From an uncultured Eubacteriales bacterium (GTDB lineage Bacteria; Bacillota; Clostridia; Oscillospirales; Acutalibacteraceae), in assembly GCA_934486705.1 (NCBI GenBank), contig CAKSQS010000022.1, forward strand, positions 1 through 35,710: a DNA stretch of 35,710 bases. Reading direction: 5' to 3'. Within the stretch, counting starts at the first letter, position 1, and the number at the start of each line of letters is the position of its first letter. The notes beneath the pieces were generated by a model. The model saw only the letters and a list, made by a program, of their open reading frames with translations. It had not been told where the DNA came from and searched no databases. The translations under genes were made by a program, and so were the position numbers. This document shows positions 1 to 7,533 of the stretch, one piece after another.

Positions 1-87
1 AATAGAGTGCAGTCCGAAAATCTTTGATTTTCGAGCGAGCGGCATTCCCGTCCAAGAGCGTGTCGACTTTTTCGACACGCTCAAACC
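1..87. repeat. Structured dispersed repeat, copy 1 (truncated by the window edge)
   Basis: Nearly the same sequence as 28983-29060: both share the AGAGTGCAG stretch, then a short hairpin, then GGCATTCCCG, then a 10-bp hairpin. Here the first hairpin pairs CGAAAATC (15-22) with GATTTTCG (26-33). The second pairs GAGCGTGTCG (56-65) with CGACACGCTC (73-82). The element begins directly after the rpsR stop codon, so on the minus strand it is the 3' end of the ribosomal transcript. No U-tract follows the hairpin, so it is not a textbook terminator. Its left end is outside the window. Confidence 0.75.
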
Positions 88-333
88 TTAATCGTTTACG
101 TAAGGCAGAAGAGCTATCTGGCGTGCACGCTTAATAGCGGTGGTCAGCTCGCGCTGGTGAGCGGCACAAGTGCCTGTAACGCGGCGCGGAAGTATTTTAG
201 CGCGCTCGGATATAAACTTGCGCAGACGCGCAACATCCTTATAATCAATAGCTTCTACACGGTCAACACAGAAATGGCAAACCTTTTTGCGAGCCTTTCT
301 GTGCATTGCTTTGTCGTTCTTCTCGTTTTCCAT
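88..333 (-). CDS. rpsR: 30S ribosomal protein S18
   Basis: A small basic protein of 81 residues, close to the usual S18 length. It contains the S18 core: a CHFC segment near residues 19-22, the DYKD segment, and the conserved RRVTGTCAAHQRELTTAI block around residues 50-67. S18 binds the 16S rRNA platform as a heterodimer with S6, whose gene starts this operon. The start is preceded by GGAGG nine bases upstream. It is the last gene of rpsF-ssb-rpsR, 43 bases after ssb. The CxxC pair suggests a zinc-binding form of S18 (inference). rplI, which often follows rpsR in Firmicutes, is instead at 26298-26738. Confidence 0.97.
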   Translation of the reverse strand: MENEKNDKAMHRKARKKVCHFCVDRVEAIDYKDVARLRKFISERAKILPRRVTGTCAAHQRELTTAIKRARQIALLPYVND

Positions 334-376
334 TCTAACAAACCTCCTATATACAGGAATGAGATAAAATCAATTA

Positions 377-802
377 TCAAAAGGGCAAATCGTCATCCGA
401 CATATCGCCCAAATCGGCAAAATCGTTGCTGCCCGCGTTGCTGTAGGACTGGGCAGGCTCTGAATTGCCCGCGGGTGCGGAATCACGCTTTGATTCCACA
501 AACTGAATATTGTCTGCAACTACCTCAAATGCGGTTCTGTTGTTTCCGTTTTTATCGGTATATTTGCGGGTCTGAATAGAGCCCTGAATACCGATAAGGT
601 TACCCTTTTTGAAATACTTTGCAACAAATTCCGCCTGTTGACGCCAAGCGACTATATTTATAAAATCAGTCTGCCTTTCTTCGCCTGAGCGAAAGCGCCT
701 GTCAACAGCGATTGAAAAGGAAGTAACGGAAAGTCCGCTTTGGGTTGTTTTAAGCTCGGGGTCGGCAGTCAAGCGACCTGTTAAAACCACTAAATTAAAC
801 AT
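377..802 (-). CDS. ssb: Single-stranded DNA-binding protein
   Basis: A protein of 141 residues with an N-terminal OB fold (about residues 1-105: FNLVVLTGRLTADPEL, the FSIAVDR strand, then the VAWRQQAEFVAKYFKKG segment). A low-complexity Ser/Gly/Asp linker follows, ending in the acidic tip DDDLPF. In this family the tip docks partner proteins such as PriA, RecO and exonucleases. SSB coats ssDNA during replication and repair. The start has a strong AAGGAGG site. The gene sits between rpsF and rpsR, the classic bacterial arrangement, and is co-transcribed with them (12-base gap to rpsF). Confidence 0.97.
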   Translation of the reverse strand: MFNLVVLTGRLTADPELKTTQSGLSVTSFSIAVDRRFRSGEERQTDFINIVAWRQQAEFVAKYFKKGNLIGIQGSIQTRKYTDKNGNNRTAFEVVADNIQFVESKRDSAPAGNSEPAQSYSNAGSNDFADLGDMSDDDLPF

Positions 803-814
803 TTTCGTTCCTCC

Positions 815-1096
815 TTACTTCTTGATAACCATAGCGCGGAGAACACCGTCGGTGATCTTAGCTATACGTTCAAGCTCAGCCGGGAAAGACGGCTCGCTTT
901 CAAAATTGAAGAAAACATAGTAGCCTTCGGCCTCGTCGTTGATGAGATAAGCCAAGCGGCGCTTGCCCCAATCGTCAACGTTCTCAATTGTGCCGTGCTT
1001 TGCGATAAGGTCATTGAATTTTTCCTTTAAAGCCGCAGTGGTGTCTTCCCCCTGCGCAACGGATAAAACAATGGCTGCCTCGTACTTATTTGTCAT
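815..1096 (-). CDS. rpsF: 30S ribosomal protein S6
   Basis: The protein is 93 residues if translation starts at the ATG at 1096, which has GGGAGGTG upstream. An upstream in-frame start at 1168 would add 24 residues unlike S6 and lies at the predicted transcription start, so it is rejected. The sequence shows the S6 pattern: TNKYEAAIVLS, then GTIENVDDWGKRRLAYLIND, then GYYVFFNFES, and a C-terminal ITDGVLRAMVIKK-like end. S6 pairs with S18 on the 30S platform. It is the first gene of rpsF-ssb-rpsR under the consensus promoter at 1174-1202. Confidence 0.96.
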   Translation of the reverse strand: MTNKYEAAIVLSVAQGEDTTAALKEKFNDLIAKHGTIENVDDWGKRRLAYLINDEAEGYYVFFNFESEPSFPAELERIAKITDGVLRAMVIKK

Positions 1097-1123
1097 TTCT
1101 TTGCACCTCCCTTTGGACTTTTG

Positions 1124-1142
1124 GCCCCGTGTAATACGGAGC
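1124..1142 (-). promoter_or_regulatory. Leader hairpin upstream of rpsF
   Basis: In the roughly 70-base rpsF leader, GCTCCGT and ACGGGGC (minus-strand sense) pair as a 7-bp stem with a 5-base loop, followed by GGCC and then the ribosome-binding site. CTCC segments upstream could also pair with the GGGAGG site. S6:S18 complexes are known to bind rpsF leaders in many bacteria, so autoregulation is plausible. I cannot match the hairpin to that published motif with certainty. Confidence 0.35.
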
Positions 1143-1173
1143 AAGGAGCTAATTTTTATAATCAGCAAACTGT

Positions 1174-1202
1174 ATTATAACAATTTTTTCCCGGCTTGTC
1201 AA
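1174..1202 (-). promoter_or_regulatory. Sigma-A promoter for rpsF-ssb-rpsR
   Basis: Minus-strand TTGACA (1197-1202) and TATAAT (1174-1179) are separated by exactly 17 bases, a perfect consensus. It is placed about 75 bases before the rpsF start, as expected for a highly expressed ribosomal operon. Confidence 0.9.
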
Positions 1203-1210
1203 TAAAATTA

Positions 1211-1239
1211 TTGCTTTTATTTATATTTCCCTGTATAAT
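1211..1239 (+). promoter_or_regulatory. Promoter for coaX
   Basis: TTGCTT (1211-1216), a 17-base spacer and TATAAT (1234-1239), directed away from the rpsF promoter. AAGGAG follows at 1248-1253 and the coaX ATG is at 1263, giving a very short leader of about 17 bases. Confidence 0.8.
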
Positions 1240-1262
1240 AAGCCTTGAAGGAGTGATTTTAA

Positions 1263-2027
1263 ATGCTGCTTACAATAGATATAGGTAATACAAACGTAAC
1301 GCTCGGGGCGTATAATTCAAATATTCTTTCCTTTACCGCGCGGCTCTCGACCGACAGCGGCAAGACCTCCGACCAGTACGCGATTGAGATTAAAGACGTG
1401 CTTTCGCTTTACGGTCAAAGCTTTGAAGATATTGAGGACTGCATAATATCTTCGGTAGTACCGGCTGTTACCGAAAGCGTTGGCGGCGCGGTTTCAAAGC
1501 TGTGCCATATAGTTCCGCTTATTTTAGGTCCGGGGGTAAAAACCGGGCTGAATATAAAAATCGATAATCCCGCGCAGCTCGGCGCGGACCTTGTGGCGGG
1601 CGCGGTAGGCGCGCTCGAAGAGTACACAATGCCCTGTGTTATAATTGATATGGGCACTGCCTCTACCGTGAGTGTGCTTGATAAAAACGGCACGTTTTTA
1701 GGCGGAGCTATCGCCGCGGGCGTGCGGCTCACCCTAAAAGCACTGACTGCCAATACCGCACAGCTGCCGTCAATACCGATAGAAGCGCCGCGCTCGGTCA
1801 TAGGTACAAACACCGTGGAGTGTATGCAATCGGGGCTTGTTTACGGCACTGCCGCCATGATAGACGGTCTGCTCGACCAAATTGAAGAAGAGCTCGGCGA
1901 AACGCCGACCTTTGTTGCAACGGGCGGACTTTCAAAGGAAATAATAGCCCACTGCAAAAAGAACATTATATACAGCGAAAATCTTTTGCTTGAGGGGCTT
2001 AAAGCAATTTACGAAAAAAACAACTAA
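1263..2027 (+). CDS. coaX: Type III pantothenate kinase
   Basis: A protein of 254 residues of the ASKHA kinase fold. It opens with LLTIDIGNTNVTLG (phosphate 1 motif) and has DMGTAST near residue 130 (phosphate 2 motif), then GGAIAAGVRL, and ATGGLS near the C-terminus. It phosphorylates pantothenate, the first step of CoA synthesis, in the cytoplasm. CoaX enzymes are not feedback-inhibited by CoA and need a monovalent cation (family knowledge). In Bacillus coaX sits after ftsH. Here it stands apart from the tilS-hpt-ftsH cluster and next to an ECF S component, which may supply vitamin B5. Confidence 0.95.
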   Translation: MLLTIDIGNTNVTLGAYNSNILSFTARLSTDSGKTSDQYAIEIKDVLSLYGQSFEDIEDCIISSVVPAVTESVGGAVSKLCHIVPLILGPGVKTGLNIKIDNPAQLGADLVAGAVGALEEYTMPCVIIDMGTASTVSVLDKNGTFLGGAIAAGVRLTLKALTANTAQLPSIPIEAPRSVIGTNTVECMQSGLVYGTAAMIDGLLDQIEEELGETPTFVATGGLSKEIIAHCKKNIIYSENLLLEGLKAIYEKNN

Positions 2028-2140
2028 CCTATATACCTGACTAAAACAACCGCTTTTGCGGATAATATATATTATCAGGCCGACTTTTGTCAGCCAAATG
2101 AACTCTACTCGTAAGAGAGAGTATCGGAGGTAACAAAATT
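2028..2140 (+). other. Intercistronic region with several small inverted repeats
   Basis: The 113 bases between coaX and the ECF gene hold CCGC-TTTT-GCGG, a perfect AT-rich 16-base palindrome (GATAATATATATTATC), a pair GGCcGAC/GTCaGCC around a TTTT loop, and CTCT/AGAG just before the ribosome-binding site. CCTGA (2036-2040) can also pair with TCAGG after the palindrome. No promoter is clear. I do not recognise a riboswitch class. Confidence 0.3.
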
Positions 2141-2719
2141 ATGTCAACAGAAAGAAAAAAACAAACAGAAAGCCTTGTGCTCGGCGCAATACTCACGGCA
2201 ATAGTAATTGTGCTGCAGCTTTTGGGCGGATTTATCAAGTTCGGACCGTTTTCCATTTCGCTGGTGCTCATACCTATTGTCATAGGCGCGGCAAAGTGCG
2301 GCATAAAAATCGGCACATGGCTCGGCTTTGTGTTCGGCGCGGTGGTGCTGCTTAGCGGCGGCGCAGCGGCATTTTTTGCCGTAAATGTTTTCGGCACGGT
2401 TCTCACCGTTTTGCTTAAGGGCGCGGCGTGCGGCTTTGCGGCGGGGCTTACCTACAAGCTGCTTGAAAAATACAATAAATATGCGGCGGTTGTAGCCGCG
2501 GCGGTTGTGTGCCCCGTAGTAAACACGGGCGTATTCCTTATAGGCTGCCTGCTCTTCTTCCTTGATACCATAAAGGCTTGGGGCGCGGGGCTCGGCTTTA
2601 CAAATACCGTGTCTTATATGTTTTTAGTGCTTGTCGGCGGGAATTTCCTGTTTGAGCTTGCAACAAATATGATATTAAGCCCCGTAATATTAAGAATACT
2701 CAATTTCAAAGAAAAATAA
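2141..2719 (+). CDS. ECF transporter S component, possibly for pantothenate
   Basis: A very hydrophobic protein of 192 residues with about six membrane segments. It begins with the pattern typical of ECF S components: a short polar N-terminus, then LVLGAILTAIVIVLQLLG, then a small-residue-rich segment. S components bind a vitamin and work with the shared EcfA/A'/T module, which is not encoded here. The substrate cannot be read from the sequence. The adjacent coaX makes pantothenate (PanT-like) the best guess, but folate, riboflavin or queuosine transporters belong to the same superfamily. GGAGG lies just upstream of the ATG. Confidence 0.8.
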   Translation: MSTERKKQTESLVLGAILTAIVIVLQLLGGFIKFGPFSISLVLIPIVIGAAKCGIKIGTWLGFVFGAVVLLSGGAAAFFAVNVFGTVLTVLLKGAACGFAAGLTYKLLEKYNKYAAVVAAAVVCPVVNTGVFLIGCLLFFLDTIKAWGAGLGFTNTVSYMFLVLVGGNFLFELATNMILSPVILRILNFKEK

Positions 2720-2757
2720 AATTCAGCGTGTCGAAAATATCGGCACGCTGAATTTTT
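2718..2757. terminator. Bidirectional terminator between the ECF gene and the GH13 gene
   Basis: ATTCAGCGTGTCG (2721-2733) pairs with CGGCACGCTGAAT (2741-2753), 13 bp with one G-U pair. A-rich sequence lies on one side and TTTTTT on the other, so it can end both converging transcripts. The core GCGTGTCG resembles the end hairpins of the repeats at 56-82 and 29033-29058. Confidence 0.85.
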
Positions 2758-2764
2758 TATATGA

Positions 2765-4618
2765 TTATATTGCCAATACCGCAAATCCCTCTGCGGGTAA
2801 TTGCAGTTTGCCGTTTATCGGCACACCTCCGAAAACAGGCTTTGCGGCGGCAAATTCTGCGGGAATATCTGTTTCGGATGGCTCATGCCAGCGGTTAACG
2901 GCTATTAAAACCGCATTTTTCCCTTTGCAGCGAATATACACAATATCCCCGAAATTCGCATAAACGGGCTCAAATTCACCCGAAGAAAAAACAGGCGAAT
3001 TTCTTCTGAAAGTCCCGAGCTTTTTGTAAAATTCCAAAAGTTCGGCATTTTCTTTGCCCCATGGGTAGCCCGCGCGGCAGAACGGGTCGCCGTAGCCCTG
3101 CATACCCGCCTCGTCGCCGTAATAGACCGACGGCACGCCCGGCAGCGTAAACTGTAAAACCGCCGCAAGCTTTAAAAGCCGCACACCGCGGGAATATTCT
3201 TCATCACTTAATTTCTGCACCGATTGCCACGCGCGGTCGCCCGCTTGCTCGTTTTCCTTGCCCAAAACGGTTAAAATGCGCGCGGTATCGTGCGTGCCGA
3301 TATGGTTCATTAAAAGCTTTACCGCCTGTGGGGGGTAATTTTCCAAAATATCAAGCACGGTATCAACAAGGTCGCGCGAATTTCCGCCCTTTACATAATT
3401 TACAATAGCGCTCGCCAGTGGGTAATTCATAACCGAATCAAGCTGGCGCCCGCGCAAAAATCTGCGCCGACTGCCGTAGCTTATCTTATTTGTAGCGTCC
3501 TCCCATACCTCGCCCAAAAGATAGTTTTCCTTGCCCTCTGCCTTTATTGCAAGGCGTATGCGGTCAAGGAACGAATCGGGCAGCTCGTCCGCCACATCAA
3601 GCCGCCAACCGCGTATTCCCTTTTTAAGCCAATAGCGCAAAACGCCGTTTTCGCCCGTTATAAAGTTTGAAAAGGATAGATCCTCCTCTTCCGTTTCGGG
3701 CAGCGACGGTACGCCCCACCAACAGGCATAGCCCGTGGGGTAATTACCGAATTTATACCAGCTGCGGTAAACCGATGTATCGCTGTTTTGCGCGCCGACA
3801 GAGTTATACCTGTGCTTTGCGTTAAAGTACACGCTGTCATCCCCCGTGTGGGAAAAAACGCCGTCAAGAATAATGCCTATTCCCTGCGTTTTAGCAGCGT
3901 TTATAAGGCGGCAAAGGTCTTCTTCCGTGCCGAGCGACGGGTCGGGTTTTAAATAATCCGCCGTATTATAGCGGTGGTTTGAGTGCGCCTCAAAAATCGG
4001 GTTAAGGTAAATGCAATTAACACCGAGCGATTTTAGATAGGGCAGCTTTTCCTCTATCCCCTTAAAATCCCCGCCGAAATAGTCATTACCAAGCGTTTTC
4101 GGCTCTGCCACCTGTCTGTATTCGGGCTGCGCGTACCAATCGTTTTGAATAAAGCGGTCAGTAGGGACATCTTTCTTTTCTGCCTCGCTGTTATAAAATC
4201 TGTCGGGAAAAATCTGGTAAATTATTCCGCCGTCAAGCCAATCGGGAGTTTCAAAATCTGCGGTATATACCGTCAGCTGCCAGTCCGCGCCCTTATCGGA
4301 AACCACACCCAACGAATGCTCGGTTTTGGTAACCTTAAACTCGCCGTAATCGCTTGTATAGCGAAAGGAGTACCAATACAGCCCCTCTGCAAGCGTTATA
4401 TCGCAACAGTAAAAGGTATAGCCGTCAATACCGCCGTTCGGCTGCATTATTACCTCGCGGTAATTTTGTTCATCATCATTTTTCAGTCTTAAAAAAGCGG
4501 TGTGAACGTGCGCGTCCCTATGTAACAACAGCTTTAGCCGAAGGGTTTCCCCTTCGGCTAAAGCTCCTAATTTATTCCTGTATAAGCTGCTGCGTGAATC
4601 AAAAGGATAATATTCCAT
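2765..4618 (-). CDS. Cytoplasmic GH13 alpha-glucan hydrolase (neopullulanase/cyclomaltodextrinase-like)
   Basis: A protein of 617 residues with no signal peptide. An N-terminal beta domain (about 1-120) precedes the (beta/alpha)8 barrel. Family motifs: YFGGDFKGI, LNPIF then HRYNTADY (205-222), DGVFSHTG (252-259), GWRLDVADE with nucleophile Asp341, GEVWE with acid/base Glu370, and NHIGTHDTAR with Asp444. This order fits GH13 subfamily 20-type enzymes that cut maltodextrins or cyclodextrins. The ATG lies one base after the glgP stop (TAA-T-ATG), so it is translationally coupled to glycogen phosphorylase. Together they would degrade internal glycogen or imported maltodextrin. The exact specificity is not readable. 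Confidence 0.88.
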   Translation of the reverse strand: MEYYPFDSRSSLYRNKLGALAEGETLRLKLLLHRDAHVHTAFLRLKNDDEQNYREVIMQPNGGIDGYTFYCCDITLAEGLYWYSFRYTSDYGEFKVTKTEHSLGVVSDKGADWQLTVYTADFETPDWLDGGIIYQIFPDRFYNSEAEKKDVPTDRFIQNDWYAQPEYRQVAEPKTLGNDYFGGDFKGIEEKLPYLKSLGVNCIYLNPIFEAHSNHRYNTADYLKPDPSLGTEEDLCRLINAAKTQGIGIILDGVFSHTGDDSVYFNAKHRYNSVGAQNSDTSVYRSWYKFGNYPTGYACWWGVPSLPETEEEDLSFSNFITGENGVLRYWLKKGIRGWRLDVADELPDSFLDRIRLAIKAEGKENYLLGEVWEDATNKISYGSRRRFLRGRQLDSVMNYPLASAIVNYVKGGNSRDLVDTVLDILENYPPQAVKLLMNHIGTHDTARILTVLGKENEQAGDRAWQSVQKLSDEEYSRGVRLLKLAAVLQFTLPGVPSVYYGDEAGMQGYGDPFCRAGYPWGKENAELLEFYKKLGTFRRNSPVFSSGEFEPVYANFGDIVYIRCKGKNAVLIAVNRWHEPSETDIPAEFAAAKPVFGGVPINGKLQLPAEGFAVLAI

Positions 4619-4619
4619 A

Positions 4620-7022
4620 TTACTCTACCGGTGAAATGTGCCAAATGTTATTTGCGTATTCTTCTATTGAGCGGTCTGCCGAGAAAATGCCCGACTGCGC
4701 AATGTTGGTAAGCGACATTTTCTCCCAACGCGCCGTGTCCGCATAAAGCTTGCTTGCTTTCTGCTGCGCCTTTCTGTAATCGGCGAAATCGGCAAGCGCC
4801 ATATAGGTGTCGTGATTTTTCAGCGTGTTGTAAATGTTTTCAAAGGGTTGACCGCCTATTCCCTTGCCTATGAAATCAAGCGCCGCTTTAAGCTCGGCAT
4901 TGTTGTTGTAGTATTGCAGCGGTGAATAGCCGTTTTTCTGCAAAGCCAAGACTTCGGGGGTCTGCATACCGAAAATTATAATATTATCGTCGCCCACGGC
5001 GGAATGAATTTCAACGTTCGCGCCGTCCTCTGTGCCTAAAGTAATCGCGCCGTTCATCATAAGCTTCATATTGCCCGTGCCGCTCGCCTCGGTAGACGCA
5101 AGGGATATCTGCTCGCTTATATCGGCTGACGGAATCATAAGCTCCGCCATTGTTACCCTGTAGTCTTCAAGGAACAATATTTTAAGCTTATCGTTTACCG
5201 CGCGGTCGTTATCGATAACGGTTGAAAGCTTGTAAATCATTTGTATTATTTCTTTTGCAAAGAGGTAGCCCGGTGCCGCTTTTGCCCCGAAAATATAGGT
5301 TTTCGGAATGAAGTCCGCATTGGGGTTATTTTTTAAATAAAGGTACTCCGAAATTATATTAAGCGCGTTTAAGTGCTGGCGCTTATACTCATGCAGGCGC
5401 TTTACCTGCATATCGAAAATAGAATCGGGGTCAAGCGTGATTCCCACATTTTCCTTGACGTAATCGGCAAAACGCACCTTGTTTATGCGCTTAATATCGC
5501 GCAGCTTTGCAAGAACCTCTTTATCGTCCTTATAAGCGTTGAGCTTTTGCATCTCCTCGGCGTTCTTTATAAAGCCGTCGCCTATAAGCCCCGTTAAATA
5601 CTCGGTGAGCGCGGAGTTAGCCTGGCAGAGCCAGCGCCTGTGGGCAATACCGTTTGTAACGTTGGTGAATTTATCGGGGGTCATTTTTGCGTAATCCTTG
5701 AAAAGTTCGTTTACAAGAATTTCGCTGTGCAGCTTTGAAACGCCGTTTACGGTGTGGCAGGCGGCAACGCAAAGGTTAGCCATTCTTATAATTCCGTTTT
5801 GTATAATTGCGGTGCGCTCAACTGTCTGCGCGTCCCCCGTAAGCGCCATAACATCATTTCTGAAACGGCGGTCAATTTCCTTAATTATCTGATAAATGCG
5901 CGGTATGCGCTCTTTTATAAGCTCAACGGGCCAGCATTCAAGCGCCTCTGGCATTACGGTGTGATTGGTATAAGCCACGGTGCGGGTCACAATATCCCAC
6001 GCCTTATCCCAGCCGTAGCCGCATTCGTCAAGCAAAAAGCGCATAAGCTCGGGTATTGAAAGGGTCGGGTGGGTATCGTTAATATGAATAGCCACCTTAT
6101 CGGGCAGGTTATCAAGCGTGTTATACTTGCGCAAATGGCGGTTGAGAATATCCTGCACAGAGGCGGAAACCAGAAAATACTGCTGGCGCAGACGTAAAGA
6201 TTTACCCTCAATGTGGTTATCCTCGGGGTATAAAACCTTAGATATTGTTTCGGTCATGGCGCGCTGCTCAAGCGCTCTTACATAGTCGCCCTGGTTAAAA
6301 GCAGACATATCAAAGTCCTGGCACTCGGCGCTCCAAAGGCGCAGAATGTTTACGGTCTTGCCGTCCTTTCCCGCTACCATAAGGTCATAAGGCACGGCGT
6401 GCACCGTGTGGTAGCCCGTGTGCTCAATGTGGTGGTAATTTCCGTCCCACCATTCGTTTATCTTGCCGTCAAAATTAACGTCAACCGCAGCCGCAGGGCG
6501 CTGCTCAAGCCACACGCCGCCGCCCGGAAGCCAAAAATCGGGCATTTCGGTCTGCCAGCCGTCAACCAACTTCTGGCGGAAAATGCCTAATTCATAGCGT
6601 ATGCAATAACCCATTGCGGAGTAGCCGCCGGTTGAAAGCGCGTCAAGGAAACAGGCGGCAAGTCTGCCCAGTCCCCCGTTGCCGAGCCCTGCGTCGGGCT
6701 CAAAATCGTAGAGCTTATCAAGCTTTACCTTAAACTTTGCAAGCGCCTTGCTCATAGTCTCGGTAAGTTCAAGATTATAAAGATTGTTTTTCAGCGATCT
6801 TCCCATTAAAAATTCCATGGAAAGATAATAAACGGTCTTCGCCTCTTGGTCGTCGGTGCTCTTTTTAAAGTCGGCGCGGCGGTCGTTCATAATTTCAAGC
6901 AGCACCAAAACGCACGCCTTATAGAACAGTTCATCCGACGCCTGCGCGGGCGTTACGCCGAAATTGTGTGAAAGCTTGCGCTCAATCATAGAGGCAAGCG
7001 CGGTTACGGTATATTTTGCCAT
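4620..7022 (-). CDS. glgP: Glycogen/maltodextrin phosphorylase (GT35)
   Basis: The protein is 800 residues if translation starts at the ATG at 7022, which has GGGAGATG seven bases upstream. A longer frame to 7088 would run into the promoter and is rejected. Motifs: GLGNGGLGRLAACFLDAL (112-129), HINDTHPT (313-320), TNHTVMPEALE (352-362), KRLHEYKRQ (541-549), and the pyridoxal-phosphate site EASGTGNMKLMMNGA with Lys653. It releases glucose-1-phosphate from the non-reducing ends of alpha-1,4-glucans. There is no obvious N-terminal extension for allosteric control. It is first gene of a two-gene operon with the GH13 enzyme, under the promoter at 7080-7108. Confidence 0.95.
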   Translation of the reverse strand: MAKYTVTALASMIERKLSHNFGVTPAQASDELFYKACVLVLLEIMNDRRADFKKSTDDQEAKTVYYLSMEFLMGRSLKNNLYNLELTETMSKALAKFKVKLDKLYDFEPDAGLGNGGLGRLAACFLDALSTGGYSAMGYCIRYELGIFRQKLVDGWQTEMPDFWLPGGGVWLEQRPAAAVDVNFDGKINEWWDGNYHHIEHTGYHTVHAVPYDLMVAGKDGKTVNILRLWSAECQDFDMSAFNQGDYVRALEQRAMTETISKVLYPEDNHIEGKSLRLRQQYFLVSASVQDILNRHLRKYNTLDNLPDKVAIHINDTHPTLSIPELMRFLLDECGYGWDKAWDIVTRTVAYTNHTVMPEALECWPVELIKERIPRIYQIIKEIDRRFRNDVMALTGDAQTVERTAIIQNGIIRMANLCVAACHTVNGVSKLHSEILVNELFKDYAKMTPDKFTNVTNGIAHRRWLCQANSALTEYLTGLIGDGFIKNAEEMQKLNAYKDDKEVLAKLRDIKRINKVRFADYVKENVGITLDPDSIFDMQVKRLHEYKRQHLNALNIISEYLYLKNNPNADFIPKTYIFGAKAAPGYLFAKEIIQMIYKLSTVIDNDRAVNDKLKILFLEDYRVTMAELMIPSADISEQISLASTEASGTGNMKLMMNGAITLGTEDGANVEIHSAVGDDNIIIFGMQTPEVLALQKNGYSPLQYYNNNAELKAALDFIGKGIGGQPFENIYNTLKNHDTYMALADFADYRKAQQKASKLYADTARWEKMSLTNIAQSGIFSADRSIEEYANNIWHISPVE

Positions 7023-7079
7023 ATAAACATCTCCCTTAGAAAAATAAAGGTATTTAACATATTTATTGTTTACTGTTTT

Positions 7080-7108
7080 ATAATACAATATTCAGAGCAA
7101 TTTTTCAA
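7080..7108 (-). promoter_or_regulatory. Promoter for glgP
   Basis: Minus-strand TTGAAA (7103-7108), a 17-base spacer and TATTAT (7080-7085). The predicted start of transcription is about 50 bases before the glgP ATG. Confidence 0.75.
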
Positions 7109-7240
7109 GATGTATCTATAACTATTTTACAGAGAAATATTGTGGATAACAACCAAATAAACCGTTAAAATTAAATAAAAAAACTTAATTTTCGTTATTT
7201 GTAACAATATTAGCCCTAAAAACAAGCCTAACAGTAAAAG

Positions 7241-7314
7241 AAAATCCCCCCGCGACCTTCAAGCCGCCGAAAAAACACATTGCCTTCGGCGGCGGAAAAA
7301 ACGGGAGGAATTTT
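7241..7314 (-). terminator. Two-tier terminator-like hairpin after the 45-residue ORF
   Basis: The inner stem pairs GCCGCCGAA (7263-7271) with TTCGGCGGC (7285-7293). An outer stem pairs AAAATCCCCCCG (7241-7252) with CGGGAGGAATTTT (7302-7314), with one bulge and one mismatch. On the minus strand the outer stem is followed by TTTTCTTTT. It would end the transcript of the small ORF and separate it from the glgP promoter. Confidence 0.6.
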
Positions 7315-7340
7315 GTTAACAACAATTTTCGCATTGCGAA

Positions 7341-7478
7341 TTATTCTTCGGTATCACACTCAAGGTAAGCCCCGCGAATGCGGTTTTTATTTATAATCTG
7401 ATCGGCAAGCACCAAAACACCCACGGCAGCGGCAAAAAGCGCAGATACGGTAAGTACAAACTTTAAAAATCCTTTCAT
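7341..7478 (-). CDS. Small single-span membrane peptide, 45 residues, unknown function
   Basis: ATG at 7478, TAA at 7341. The translation begins MKGFLKFVLTVSALFAAAVG, continues VLVLADQIINKNRIRG, and ends AYLECDTEE. It thus has a Lys-containing N-terminus, one hydrophobic helix (about residues 4-25), a short basic stretch, and an acidic tail with one Cys. An AAAGGTGG site lies upstream and a perfect consensus promoter precedes it (7505-7533). A terminator-like hairpin follows. I do not recognise the family; short YtxH-like or envelope peptides are possible comparisons. The promoter, ribosome-binding site and sensible topology make translation likely. Confidence 0.7.
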   Translation of the reverse strand: MKGFLKFVLTVSALFAAAVGVLVLADQIINKNRIRGAYLECDTEE

Positions 7479-7504
7479 ATTAAAAACCACCTTTCTTAAT
7501 ACTC

Positions 7505-7533
7505 ATTATAACAGATTTATTTTAAAAAGTCAA
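7505..7533 (-). promoter_or_regulatory. Consensus promoter for the 45-residue peptide
   Basis: Minus-strand TTGACT (7528-7533), 17 bases, TATAAT (7505-7510). It begins at the base after the cls stop codon, so the peptide has its own strong transcription unit. Confidence 0.85.

Noticed and set aside
7141..7149. A perfect DnaA box (TGTGGATAA) in the AT-rich gap before glgP
   Set aside because: A single box with no cluster, no dnaA or dnaN nearby and no skew evidence; not enough for an origin.
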